Below are positions 33,187-42,079 of a stretch of 64,000 nucleotides of DNA, piece after piece (position 1 is the first letter of the stretch; each line of letters begins with the position of its first letter). The notes beneath the pieces are model-generated. The model made no database searches. It was not told where the DNA came from and worked only from the letters and a program-made list of their open reading frames with translations. The stretch covers positions 1 through 64,000 of the forward strand of contig JANQMN010000057.1 in the NCBI GenBank assembly GCA_028280065.1, read 5' to 3'. This stretch comes from Hahella sp. GTDB lineage: Bacteria > Pseudomonadota > Gammaproteobacteria > Pseudomonadales > Oleiphilaceae. The translations under genes and the position numbers were made by a program.

Positions 33187-34658
33187 ATGTGTGGAATTGT
33201 TGGGGCTGTTGCACAGCGTGATGTTGCGGAAATTCTGATGGAAGGACTGAGGCGTCTGGAATATCGAGGCTATGATTCGGCTGGCATGGCCTTGCTTACC
33301 GAACAGGGCGAATTCAACCGAATCCGCCGGGTAAGCTAGTCGCGGCCAGATCCGGTAGCCCTTTGGTCGTTGGCTATGGACTAGGAGAAAATTTTCTCGC
33401 TTCCGATCAACTTGCCCTGCTTCCGGTCACCCGGCGTTTTTCATTCTTGGAAGAAGGGGACGTGGTGGAGCTTACCCGCAGGTCTGTGAAGATCTTTGAT
33501 AAAAATGGAGAAGCGGTTGAGCGTCCGGTAAAAGAGTCCGACGTCAAACACGATGCCGGTGATAAAGGACAGTTCAAACATTATATGCTCAAGGAGATCT
33601 ATGAGCAGCCAATCGCGATAAAAAACACCCTCGAAAACCGCATGGTGAATGGCCGGGTAGCTGAGGCGGCGTTCGGCGAGGACGCGGCAAGATTGTTGAC
33701 CGGCATTCGGCACGTGGAAATAATCGCCTGCGGCACCAGCTATCATGCTGGGATGGTTGCCCGCTATTGGTTCGAAGAATACGCCGGGATCTCCTGCAAC
33801 GTCGAAATCGCCTCGGAATTTCGTTATCGGAAATCGGTCGTCCACGAAAATTCGTTATTCGTAACCTTGTCCCAGTCCGGCGAAACAGCCGATACGCTCG
33901 CTGCCTTAAGGCTCGCCAAGGAACTGGGATTTAGAGCCAGTTTGGCTATATGCAACGTACCGGGTTCATCCCTGGTGCGTGAGTCTGATCTTGCCTACAT
34001 GATGAAAGCCGGTCCGGAAATCGGTGTGGCATCGACCAAAGCCTTCACCGTACAGCTTTGTGGATTGTTGCTGTTGGTTGCTCAACTGTCCCGCCACAAC
34101 GCTTCGGCGGCGGCCGTGGAAGCGGAAGTTATAGCGGCCCTGCAGTCCCTGCCTGCGAAGGTAGAAAGCGCCTTGGATATGGACGACGCCATCCAAGACC
34201 TGGCTGAAGATTTTGCAGATAAAAACCATAGTTTGTTTTTGGGGCGCGGAGATCAATATCCCATCGCGATGGAAGGCGCGTTAAAACTGAAGGAAATTTC
34301 CTATATTCATGCGGAAGCCTATGCCGCCGGTGAGTTGAAACATGGCCCGTTGGCGTTGATAGATGCCGAAATGCCGGTGATTGTGGTTGCACCTAACAAT
34401 ACGTTGTTGGAGAAACTGCACTCCAATGTTGAAGAAGTACGTGCACGCGGCGGTTTAATGTACGTGTTCGCCGACAAAGGCGCGCAATTCAAAAGCGATG
34501 AAACGATGAAGGTGCTGGACGTACCCACCTGCGAAAAAATCGTTGCGCCGATCCTCTACACGATTCCTTTACAGTTACTGAGTTACCACGTGGCGTTGAT
34601 CAAAGGAACCGATGTCGATCAGCCGCGGAATCTAGCCAAGTCCGTGACGGTGGAGTGA
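33187..34658 (+). pseudogene. glmS: Glucosamine-fructose-6-phosphate aminotransferase, internally deleted and frameshifted
   Basis: GlmS makes glucosamine-6-phosphate from fructose-6-phosphate and glutamine. The frame starts normally with [20 protein letters not shown], including the catalytic Cys2, and runs to RRVS followed by TAG at about 33337. A different frame then resumes at [20 protein letters not shown] (about 33339) and continues intact through both SIS isomerase domains to [13 protein letters not shown]. Compared with the usual length near 609 residues, about 120 residues of the glutaminase domain, containing the His/Asn/Asp active-site region, are missing. The missing DNA, near 360 bp, is not a multiple of three. 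GlmS is normally essential, so this is a real loss backed by another copy, or an assembly error. The 3' end is complete and serves as the attTn7 recognition region. Confidence 0.85.
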
Positions 34659-34678
34659 TAGCGCTTGATCGGGTTAAT

Positions 34679-34683
34679 CTAAA
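34679..34683. repeat. 5-bp target duplication CTAAA, glmS side
   Basis: CTAAA directly precedes the TGTCGG end of the Tn7-like element and is repeated at 53834-53838 directly after its other end. Five-base duplications are the rule for Tn7-type transposition. Confidence 0.9.
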
Positions 34684-34733
34684 TGTCGGTGAACAATAAA
34701 GTTGTTAACTAGACAAAAAAGTTGTTAATAAAA
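34684..34733. repeat. Tn7-like right-type end with two TnsB-like sites
   Basis: TGTCGG opens the element. Two near-identical sites follow end to end: AACAATAAAGTTGTTAAC (from 34692) and GACAAAAAAGTTGTTAAT (from 34712). In Tn7 the right end has four overlapping sites, so the end may be shortened here; transposase-remnant DNA begins right after the second site. Confidence 0.88.
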
Positions 34734-34883
34734 CAATTGGGTGACGCTGTAGGGATGCTTCTCCAGCAAGCCCAAGAGCTGGTCTTTATAGGGGTCGAGT
34801 TTACTTTTACGCCGAGGTCCCGCACGTTGTCGGTAGCGCTCTTCCTGCAACCATTTGTCGACTGCCTAATTGCTCAACATGGT
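34733..34883 (-). pseudogene. IS21-type transposase N-terminal remnant
   Basis: Read on the minus strand, one frame gives DKWLQEERYRQRAGPRRK followed by SKLDPYKDQLLGLLEKHPYS and VTQLF. The sequence resembles the N-terminal linker of IS21-family transposases (the KLDPYK segment also appears as KLEPYK in istA at 25-1557, but the two are otherwise different). A stop codon interrupts the frame upstream, and only about 45 codons remain. It is a decayed insertion inside the transposon end. Confidence 0.5.
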
Positions 34884-34945
34884 TTTAAGTTAGTCTGCAA
34901 AGAGACAAAAAGCTTCCTAAACTTAGCGATGGCAAAAAGCACTGG

Positions 34946-35290
34946 ATGACAGATACGCAAAATCCTCGTCGTTTAGCGAATGTTGAACTGAAGCTCAGCC
35001 ACCAGTTTTATGCACTGCTGGAAATAGATACCTCCGATGGTGCAGCGAAACTCTCGACTATGTTGCTTAATTCCTCACCGGGCTGGGTAAGTAAGAATGA
35101 GAAACAGATACTTCAACGTATTATGAAGAAGTCTTTGGGCTGGCCAACTGATTACTTCAAAGACCAGTTAGGTGAAAAGACATATGAAGGTATACCCCAT
35201 CCTCAGTCAAAACACTCTGGGGCTTTGCCCCCAGAGGTTATCGCACCATGGGCACAGCGAATAGTGAACTGGATCGAACGCGGTACATAA
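34946..35290 (+). CDS. Hypothetical protein, 114 residues
   Basis: The product starts MTDTQNPRRLANVELKLSH and ends QRIVNWIERGT. It has no signal peptide or membrane segment and no motif I recognise. The C-terminal half is rich in tryptophan, proline and charged residues (WPTDYFKDQLGEKTYEGIPH). There is no strong ribosome site at the ATG. It lies between two decayed fragments at the glmS-proximal end of the Tn7-like element, so it could itself be a surviving piece of a larger transposition or defence gene. Confidence 0.4.
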   Translation: MTDTQNPRRLANVELKLSHQFYALLEIDTSDGAAKLSTMLLNSSPGWVSKNEKQILQRIMKKSLGWPTDYFKDQLGEKTYEGIPHPQSKHSGALPPEVIAPWAQRIVNWIERGT

Positions 35291-35440
35291 ACAAGCCGCC
35301 TATCATGCAACCAGACGCATAAAGGTAAAGTTCAACTCATTGATGCAAGTTTGCTATACCGCAAATTACGCAAAAATTTAGGTAACAAGAATTTTGAATT
35401 CGCTTCTGAGCATATTACCAACTTATTAAGCCGATCGTCG
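35289..35440 (+). pseudogene. Remnant of a type I restriction methylase subunit (hsdM-like)
   Basis: Two frames read NKPP and then, after a shift, HKGKVQLIDASLLYRKLRKN followed by LGNKNFEFASEHITNLL. This resembles the segment in HsdM/N-6 DNA methylases of the form NKP-x-(K/R)-GKVQLIDA-x-x-x-(Y/F)-(R/K)-K-(M/L)-RK-(N/S)-LG-(N/K)-K. Only about 45 codons remain with a frameshift, so it is non-functional. It suggests that the transposon once carried a type I restriction system at this spot. Confidence 0.5.
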
Positions 35441-35531
35441 AAGACCCTAATTCTTATACAAAGAATGTTCGAGCAAAACATCTCGCTGAGATTCTTGCGT
35501 TATTTTTGCATATATTGTTTGTCTTACAGGG

Positions 35532-36725
35532 CTAACCTTTTCCGTTGGAAGAATTGGTGTAAAGCTTTTTTAGTGTGTTATCGATTAATTTGACTGATTC
35601 ATCGACTTCTTGGTCACTCGTTTCAAATCCAAGGCTAAATCGAATAACCGACTCTGCTTCTTCCGTTGTCAGACCGATCGCTTTTAAGACGTGAGATGGC
35701 TCAGGAAGACCCGATGTGCAGGCCGAGCCGGTTGAGGCGGCCAAGCGAGGCTGTAGTGCTCCGAGAACATCCTGCGCGTTGAATCCTTGGAAGCCAATGG
35801 ATATATTTCCGGGATGTCGATTTTGGCCGTCATTGCCATATAATCGCCCCCCCCAAGGTAATGCTAAAAGCATGTCGAGAAATCTATCCTTGCGCGTTTG
35901 AAGCTCCTTGCGTCTTTTTGATACTTCAGGCGATCTGATATATTCGGCGGCGGCTCCCATGCCGACACATAATGGTGTGGGTAATGTCCCGGACCGAAGG
36001 CCGTTTTGCTGACCGCCTCCATATATCAGCGGCTCAATGTCGTCCTGAAGACCGCGGCGAATATAAAGAGCACCAATTCCTTTGGGGCCGTACATCTTAT
36101 GCCCGGACAGACTGATCATGTCCGTATGAATCGCCAAATCCTCCATGCCCACAGCTATTGGGGTTTGGGCTGCGTCACAATGAAAGACCGCGCCTGTTTT
36201 CCCGATGATCTCGGAAAGTGCCCCTACATCCTGTATAGAACCGATTTCATTGTTCACGGCCATGATCGAGACGAGGAGGACATCGTCTCCGAGCAGTCTC
36301 TCCAGCTCCCTAGATATGACGTGGCCGTTCCGATCAACAGGAATAGAGTCCACTGCGTAGCCGTATTGTTCCTCCAGGACGCGTCCCACCGAGAGAATAC
36401 ACTTGTGTTCAATGGCGCTCAGGAGAATGCGTTTTCGTGGGGTATGGGCCATTGCGGCTCGTATTGCCAGACCGAGGATGGCGAGGTTGTTGGACTCTGT
36501 GGCACCGGACGTAAAGATGATTTCATCTGCGTCAGCACCAATGAGGCTAGCAACTTGCTGCGCCGCACTCTCGACAGCCGCTGCAGATTTCCAGCCAAGA
36601 ACGTGATCTGAGGCGTGCGGATTGGCGAAAGATTCGGCAAAATATGGCCGCATTTTACGTAAAACTTCCTCAGCAACGGGTGTGGTTGCCTGAAAGTCAA
36701 AATACAGCGTCTTCATATTATCCAT
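35532..36725 (-). CDS. sspA: Cysteine desulfurase SspA of the DNA phosphorothioation system
   Basis: A 397-residue PLP enzyme of the NifS/IscS class. It releases sulfur from cysteine and passes it to SspD for DNA backbone sulfuration. SGHK with the PLP lysine is at 208-211 and the catalytic cysteine is in the mobile loop STGSACTSGLPEPSH (Cys336). HCDAAQ and GATESNN are PLP-binding segments. The gene diverges from sspB across a 152-base promoter gap. This placement, next to a DUF4007 gene, an ATPase gene and a PAPS-reductase-like gene, identifies it as SspA and not a housekeeping IscS. The start may be 36725 or the ATG at 36716. Confidence 0.88.
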   Translation of the reverse strand: MDNMKTLYFDFQATTPVAEEVLRKMRPYFAESFANPHASDHVLGWKSAAAVESAAQQVASLIGADADEIIFTSGATESNNLAILGLAIRAAMAHTPRKRILLSAIEHKCILSVGRVLEEQYGYAVDSIPVDRNGHVISRELERLLGDDVLLVSIMAVNNEIGSIQDVGALSEIIGKTGAVFHCDAAQTPIAVGMEDLAIHTDMISLSGHKMYGPKGIGALYIRRGLQDDIEPLIYGGGQQNGLRSGTLPTPLCVGMGAAAEYIRSPEVSKRRKELQTRKDRFLDMLLALPWGGRLYGNDGQNRHPGNISIGFQGFNAQDVLGALQPRLAASTGSACTSGLPEPSHVLKAIGLTTEEAESVIRFSLGFETSDQEVDESVKLIDNTLKKLYTNSSNGKG

Positions 36726-36877
36726 TTTAAATCAATATTATACGTAGTTTTTAGTTAATTTTTAACCACTTGAGATTTTCCACCTTCTTCTGGGGGGAAG
36801 CTTCCAGATCGACATTGACCATAGCACATGCTCTATATTAGAGTCTCCTGGATGGATCATCCAGGAGAAAAAAGATC
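36726..36877. promoter_or_regulatory. Divergent sspA/sspB promoter region
   Basis: The AT-rich gap between the divergent genes carries TATATT (36834-36839) in the context ACCATA...CTCTATATT, a -10-like hexamer for sspB. A similar ACCGTA...CTCTATATT element lies upstream of sspF on the other strand (-10-like hexamer complement at 53033-53038), which suggests shared control of the modification and restriction operons. Confidence 0.45.
36844..36868 (+). promoter_or_regulatory. Perfect inverted repeat covering the sspB ribosome site
   Basis: TCTCCTGGATG and CATCCAGGAGA are perfect 11-bp complementary arms around a 3-base centre (GAT). The right arm contains AGGAG, the Shine-Dalgarno sequence of sspB, whose ATG is at 36878. 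The element could be a repressor operator in DNA or an mRNA hairpin that hides the ribosome site. Confidence 0.65.
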
Positions 36878-37828
36878 ATGGCTCGCGGACCACTCGACCA
36901 AAAAGATTACAAACCTCAATTTTCCGGCCATGAAACTTTTCCTCTGCGGTACGGTTGGTTAAAGAAGTGCTATGACCGGGTGTCCGAAACGGAGAAAGAC
37001 ACCAATAATAAGCCTCTGTGTTGGGGTGACGATGCGATAGCACACTTTGGTGTGGGTAAGAATATGGTGTCATCTATACGTCATTGGGCTTCTGTCGCGG
37101 GTATCATTGAGGAGTCGCCGGGCACCAATCATGTCAAGACCACGCCGCTGGGTAAAATGATATTCGGAGACGAGGGGGTTGATCCTTATCTGGAAATTCC
37201 AAATTCGTTGTGGCTAATTCACTGGAAGCTGGCAACAGAGTGGAAAAAAAAGACAACATGGTATTGGGCATTTAGTTATTACTCGGCAGTCACCTTTGAA
37301 CGAGACACATTCATAAGGAGGCTTAAAAGTAAATGGCCCAACGCAGCACAAGCTACGGTAAAAAATGATGTAGCTTGTTTTGTTCGCACATATGCCGCGC
37401 AACCGCCATCCGCAAAAGTCGGACGAGATGACTCTCTTGAATGTCCCCTTACCGAACTCGGGTTGATCAAGCCCGTATCAAAACGTGATGACTTCAGATT
37501 TGTTCGCGGCCAAAAGACCACATTAGGTTACGGCACCTTCGTCTATGCCTTGCTTGAATTTTGGAAAGAGTTCTCGCCTGCATCCTCAACTCTTTCTTTT
37601 GAAGCAATTGCGCATGAGCCGGGCTCGCCGGGACGTGTCTTTTTGCTTGATGAGAATGATGTTGCTGATAGGCTATCCCAAATAGATAACGTCACAAATA
37701 ATGCACTGCGATGGTCTGAGACTGCTGGTCTAAAGCAAGTTGTGCGCAGCACTGAGTTTGAATTCAGCAGTGCGTTAGATTTTGTTCAAAAGGACTTTGA
37801 GCGTTCAAATGAAAGTGAGGCGGCATAG
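36878..37828 (+). CDS. sspB: SspB, DUF4007 DNA nickase of the phosphorothioation system
   Basis: The 316-residue protein begins with the DUF4007 hallmark FSGHETFPLRYGWLKK (15-30). In characterised Ssp systems SspB is a DNA nicking enzyme needed for single-strand phosphorothioate insertion. The remainder contains the helical winged-helix-like GDDAIAHFGVGKNMVSSIRHW and a C-terminal DNA-binding-type region. Its stop codon TAG overlaps the GTG start of sspC by one base, so the genes are translationally coupled. A hairpin covers its ribosome site. Confidence 0.9.
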   Translation: MARGPLDQKDYKPQFSGHETFPLRYGWLKKCYDRVSETEKDTNNKPLCWGDDAIAHFGVGKNMVSSIRHWASVAGIIEESPGTNHVKTTPLGKMIFGDEGVDPYLEIPNSLWLIHWKLATEWKKKTTWYWAFSYYSAVTFERDTFIRRLKSKWPNAAQATVKNDVACFVRTYAAQPPSAKVGRDDSLECPLTELGLIKPVSKRDDFRFVRGQKTTLGYGTFVYALLEFWKEFSPASSTLSFEAIAHEPGSPGRVFLLDENDVADRLSQIDNVTNNALRWSETAGLKQVVRSTEFEFSSALDFVQKDFERSNESEAA

Positions 37829-40800
37829 TGGCATTAGTTGATCAGGTTACGATAGCCCGGCGTTTTCAGAAATCCATTCGCATTGATACGGATTCGGGCG
37901 ATAAGAATGCTCTTGATGGATTCATCTGTCCGCAATCTTCCGCTGACATTCTCATGTCCATGGCACGGCATGTCTCGGAAACCGGACAAGGCGCTTTTAC
38001 GTGGACAGGGCCTTACGGAAGCGGCAAGTCTAGTCTAGCAGTCGCGTTAAGTGCATTACTCAATGGCAATCAGGAGTTACAGAAAGAGGCGGCAAAAGTC
38101 TTTGGACCTAAGCTCACCAATGCCATGTGGGAGGCGCTGCCGACGGGTTCAAAAGGTTGGCGTATATTGCCCGTTGTAGGCCGCAGAGAGAATCCCATCG
38201 AGGTTTTGGGAGAAGCTCTAATAGAGACAGGATACGTACCCCGTCGCCCCAAAGGTAGCTGGACCGAAGAACATGTCATCAACGGCTTGATGAGTGTAGC
38301 TAGGAGCAAGCCTAAGACACACGGCGGCTTAGTCCTGTTTGTAGATGAAATGGGGAAATTCCTTGAAGCGGCTGCACAGGATGGTTCGGATGTTTACATT
38401 TTCCAGCAACTCGCAGAGGCTGCCTCCCGAAGCAATGGCCGTTTTTTGTTCGTTGGTGTTTTGCACCAAGCCTTTGACGAATACGCACATCGACTTTCAC
38501 ACGAGCTTCGTGATGAATGGGCGAAAATCCAGGGACGCTTTGTTGACTTGCCTGTCAACACAATCGGTGAAGAACAGATAGACTTGATATCTCGTGCGAT
38601 TGAATGTAATAAGGTAGTTCCTCGCTCTAAGGATCAATCCAAAGCTGTTGCCAAGATAGCTCGAAAGGACCGCAGACAGGATGCCGACCGTCTAGCGGAG
38701 ATGTTAAAAAATTGTTGGCCGCTTCATCCGGTTGTTGCCTGCCTGCTCGGACCGATTTCCCGTCGCCGGTTTGGTCAAAACCAGCGCAGCATTTTTGGTT
38801 TTCTCAATTCGGCAGAACCGCACGGCTTCCAAGATTACTTACGTTCGGCTAATGAGAAAGACCTCTATAAACCTTCAAAACTATGGGATTACTTGCGCGC
38901 CAATCTGGAGCCTTCCATTCTCGCCTCGCCGGATGGTCACCGTTGGGCACTCGCTGCAGAAGCATTGGATCGCTGTGAAGCTTTGGGAGGCGACGGTTTT
39001 TTCGTTGACCTTCTAAAAACGATAGCCGTGGTTGATCTCTTTAAAGAGCGCTCCGGTCTCGTTCCAAGTTCTGGGCTCATTCGGACATGCTTTCCTGGTG
39101 TCAGTGCGAAGGATCTTAAGGCTGCACTGGACAGGCTGGATAAATGGTCCCTGACTATTTTCAAGAAGTTCCAGGATGCACATGCAATTTTTGCCGGTAG
39201 CGACTTCAATATCGATCAAGCCGTAGGCGTTGCGCTCGATGAAATTGATGAGCTTGATTTTGACGCACTCAAATCATTGGCAGGGTTGCAACCCATTCTG
39301 GCTAAACGCCACTATCATGAAACCGGCGCTATGCGGTGGTTTGATGTGAATATCACGCCAGCCAAAGACGTCATAGATGTGACGACTCGTTTTAACCCCA
39401 AGAATGGCGTCATAGGCGAATTCCTGCTTGTGGTGCCGACCGAGGGCGAACAGGAAGAGCACGTTAAGACGCTTTGCCGAGATGCAGCTAAGTTGAGCGA
39501 TCAATGGGATATCGTGGCAGGCTATTCGCCACGAGCCTGGTCGGTCGTAATGTTGGCACGCGAGTTATTGGCGCTTGATAAGGTGAATAATGATCATCCG
39601 GAACTAGCGGGGGATCCTGTTGCCCGGCGAGAGGTAACGGCTAGGCTTGCGGACTTGCAGGCACAATTGGAGACCGAACTTACGAAGTCCCTCGATAGGG
39701 CCGAATGGTGCCGCAAACATCATTCTACAAAACACTATCGCCAGTCAGACCTGAATAGCCTCGCCTCCGATCTTGCAGAAAGGCGTTATGATCAATGTCC
39801 AAAACTCCACAATGAGCTTCTGAACAGGCAAAAGCCTTCTGGTAGCGCTATTGCAGGGCAAAACGCTCTTTTGAGGCACATGATCACAAGAGAGGGCGAG
39901 CCACGTTTGGGTATTGATGGCTATCCAGCAGAAGGAGGACTTTACGCCTCATTGCTGGAAGCCACAGGGCTGTACTCAGAAACAAAAGACGGTTGTTGGC
40001 GCTTTGTCGCCCCCTCCGATGATGAGACTGATACATACAGGCTATTTCCTGCCTGGAATGCAGCCATTCAGTACATAAAGGAAAATAAAAAGCGTTCGGT
40101 TGCCGTATTAGAGCTTTATGCCCTCTGGGCGGAACAGCCATACGGGATCAAAGATGGATTAATGCCGGTTCTGTCGGCCGCCTTCATTCTCACTCAACGG
40201 GAAAATCTTGCTATATATAGGGAAGGTGTTTTCCGCGCGCGGTTTGATGACGTCGATGTAGAGTATATGGCCAAAGATGCCGAGACGATCCAACTGCGCT
40301 GGATGGACCTGAATAAGCTTTCACGTCGTATGCTTTCTGATATGGCCGATGTGGTGCGAGACCTTGATGAGAAAAACGAACTAAAATTTCTTCAGTCCAT
40401 TGATGTCGCCCGTGGTCTCGTGGCGATCTATGAAAAACTCCCGAGTTGGACGAAACGCACAATGCGCCTGTCAGCAAGAGCTATTCAAGTCCGCGACATG
40501 TTTAAACGCGCGCGTGACCCGAACAAGTTTTTGTTTGACGATATTCCGGCATTTGCCAACTCTAAAAACGCCGATATTTCCGACAAAGACGAAATCCGAA
40601 ATATCGTCTTGATAGTGAAGGAAGGATTGCAGGAGTTGGTTCAGGCATATCCTCTTATGGTTCACAGGCTAAGGGATATGCTTCTTGCTGAGCTACAGGT
40701 CCCTAACCTTTCACGTCAGTCTCTCTTGGAGCTTCGTGAGCGGGCCGAGAATGTTAAAGAACTTGCCGGAGATTTCCGTTTAGATGCTTTTGTCGGGCGT

Positions 40801-41226
40801 CTGGCTCAATTTGAGGGAGATGACGAAGGTTTCGAGGGCATTGCAAGTCTTGCAGCAAATAAGCCGCCCAGAGACTGGGTTGATCCGGATATGGATCGAG
40901 CGTCTATCGAGCTAGCGGATATGGCTCAGAAATTTCTCAGGGTTGAAACTTTCACACGGATAAAAGGACGCCCAGAAAAACGCCAAGCGATGGCTGTTTT
41001 AGTCGGTATGGAGGGCAGACCTGCCCCGCTGTTAGAAGAATTTGATGTCATTGATTCAGACAGAGAGGCAATTAACGAGCTTATTGAGCAGGTCTCGAAA
41101 ACGATTGATGCAACGGATAGCAAAAACCGAAAGATTATCCTTGCGGCACTGGCTGAACTGAGCGCTCGTTACATGAATACTCCCGAAGAAAAGAAGCAGG
41201 TAACAGAAAAAGGTAGGGTCGCGTAG
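37828..41226 (+). CDS. sspC: SspC, large P-loop ATPase of the phosphorothioation system
   Basis: A 1132-residue protein with an N-terminal P-loop: GPYGSGKS at 61-68 (Walker A) and LVLFVDEMGKF from 168 (Walker B). The remaining 900 residues are helical and without motifs I know. SspC is the ATPase partner of SspB and SspD in single-strand DNA phosphorothioation. The start is GTG at 37828 overlapping the sspB stop. It ends 3 bases before sspD. The gene is intact and its size fits SspC. Confidence 0.88.
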   Translation: MALVDQVTIARRFQKSIRIDTDSGDKNALDGFICPQSSADILMSMARHVSETGQGAFTWTGPYGSGKSSLAVALSALLNGNQELQKEAAKVFGPKLTNAMWEALPTGSKGWRILPVVGRRENPIEVLGEALIETGYVPRRPKGSWTEEHVINGLMSVARSKPKTHGGLVLFVDEMGKFLEAAAQDGSDVYIFQQLAEAASRSNGRFLFVGVLHQAFDEYAHRLSHELRDEWAKIQGRFVDLPVNTIGEEQIDLISRAIECNKVVPRSKDQSKAVAKIARKDRRQDADRLAEMLKNCWPLHPVVACLLGPISRRRFGQNQRSIFGFLNSAEPHGFQDYLRSANEKDLYKPSKLWDYLRANLEPSILASPDGHRWALAAEALDRCEALGGDGFFVDLLKTIAVVDLFKERSGLVPSSGLIRTCFPGVSAKDLKAALDRLDKWSLTIFKKFQDAHAIFAGSDFNIDQAVGVALDEIDELDFDALKSLAGLQPILAKRHYHETGAMRWFDVNITPAKDVIDVTTRFNPKNGVIGEFLLVVPTEGEQEEHVKTLCRDAAKLSDQWDIVAGYSPRAWSVVMLARELLALDKVNNDHPELAGDPVARREVTARLADLQAQLETELTKSLDRAEWCRKHHSTKHYRQSDLNSLASDLAERRYDQCPKLHNELLNRQKPSGSAIAGQNALLRHMITREGEPRLGIDGYPAEGGLYASLLEATGLYSETKDGCWRFVAPSDDETDTYRLFPAWNAAIQYIKENKKRSVAVLELYALWAEQPYGIKDGLMPVLSAAFILTQRENLAIYREGVFRARFDDVDVEYMAKDAETIQLRWMDLNKLSRRMLSDMADVVRDLDEKNELKFLQSIDVARGLVAIYEKLPSWTKRTMRLSARAIQVRDMFKRARDPNKFLFDDIPAFANSKNADISDKDEIRNIVLIVKEGLQELVQAYPLMVHRLRDMLLAELQVPNLSRQSLLELRERAENVKELAGDFRLDAFVGRLAQFEGDDEGFEGIASLAANKPPRDWVDPDMDRASIELADMAQKFLRVETFTRIKGRPEKRQAMAVLVGMEGRPAPLLEEFDVIDSDREAINELIEQVSKTIDATDSKNRKIILAALAELSARYMNTPEEKKQVTEKGRVA

Positions 41227-41229
41227 AGT

Positions 41230-42066
41230 ATGAGTGTCGAGGAGAAGCACGTTTTAGGTTTGTCTGGCGGTCGAGATAGTGCTGCGCTTGCGGTTTACAT
41301 GCGGCAACATTACCCAGATATTGAGATCGAGTACTTTTTTACGGATACAGGGAAGGAGCTACCAGAGGTTTACGAATATCTCGGGCGGTTGGAGGGATTT
41401 CTTGGTAAAACTATTTTACGGCTCAATCCAGATCGTGATTTTGATTATTGGTTGAAGCAATACAACAACTTTTTACCCTCTCCAAGAACTCGTTGGTGTA
41501 CGCGAGATTTAAAATTAAAACCCTTCGAAAAATGGGTTCGTCCAATGCTTGCGGAAGGAATGAAAATTTACAGCTATGTAGCTATTCGCTCTGATGAAGA
41601 GTACCGAGAAGGCTACGCATCAAAAGACGAAAATTTGATTGTGAAACTGCCCTTCAAAGATGCCGGCGTTGACAAAGCCGATGTCTTAGATATTTTGGAG
41701 GGAGCAGGGCTCGGACTTCCAGAGTATTACTCATGGCGGACGCGCAGCGGGTGTACTTTTTGTTTCTATCAACAAAAAATCGAGTGGGTGCGACTCATGG
41801 AACGCCATCCCGAGGCGTTTGAAGAAGCTAAAGCCTATGAGAAGAACGCTGTTGATCACGGTTCTCCGTTTACCTGGAGTCGAGGGGAGTCATTGGACGA
41901 GCTTTCTAAGCCTGAAAGGGTGGATCAAATCAAACAAGATCATGAACGTCGCCTTGCAAGGCAGATAAAGACGACCCAACTTAATCCTCTACGTTCAAAC
42001 AGTGAGCCTTTAGATATTGATGACCTATACGGGAAATCGAAAATTTGTCTATCTTGCCACAAGTAG
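41230..42066 (+). CDS. sspD: SspD, PAPS-reductase-like (DndC-type) sulfur-insertion protein
   Basis: A 278-residue ATP-pyrophosphatase-type protein. The PP-loop SGGRDS is at 12-17. Cysteines C90 (RTRWCTRDLK), C175 and C178 (SGCTFCFY), and C273/C276 at the C-terminus (ICLSC) are placed to hold an iron-sulfur cluster as in DndC. SspD activates the DNA phosphate with ATP and receives sulfur from SspA. The start ATG at 41230 follows the sspC stop by three bases. The gene ends 13 bases from the convergent kinase gene. Confidence 0.9.
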   Translation: MSVEEKHVLGLSGGRDSAALAVYMRQHYPDIEIEYFFTDTGKELPEVYEYLGRLEGFLGKTILRLNPDRDFDYWLKQYNNFLPSPRTRWCTRDLKLKPFEKWVRPMLAEGMKIYSYVAIRSDEEYREGYASKDENLIVKLPFKDAGVDKADVLDILEGAGLGLPEYYSWRTRSGCTFCFYQQKIEWVRLMERHPEAFEEAKAYEKNAVDHGSPFTWSRGESLDELSKPERVDQIKQDHERRLARQIKTTQLNPLRSNSEPLDIDDLYGKSKICLSCHK

Positions 42067-42079
42067 TTTGCGTAACTTT

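Noticed and set aside
34722-34949. 75-codon plus-strand frame at the glmS-proximal end of the transposon
   Set aside because: It is the shadow of the IS21-type transposase remnant on the minus strand and starts inside a TnsB-like site.
35351-35593. 80-codon plus-strand frame before sspA
   Set aside because: Its first part is the hsdM remnant and the rest overlaps the sspA 3' end; no intact gene.
35532-36725. Housekeeping IscS instead of SspA
   Set aside because: No isc genes are near it, and it lies divergent to a DUF4007-ATPase-PAPS reductase set, which fits SspA.
36734-36780. CRISPR-like repeat near ssp genes
   Set aside because: The AT-rich tract has no regularly spaced repeats.
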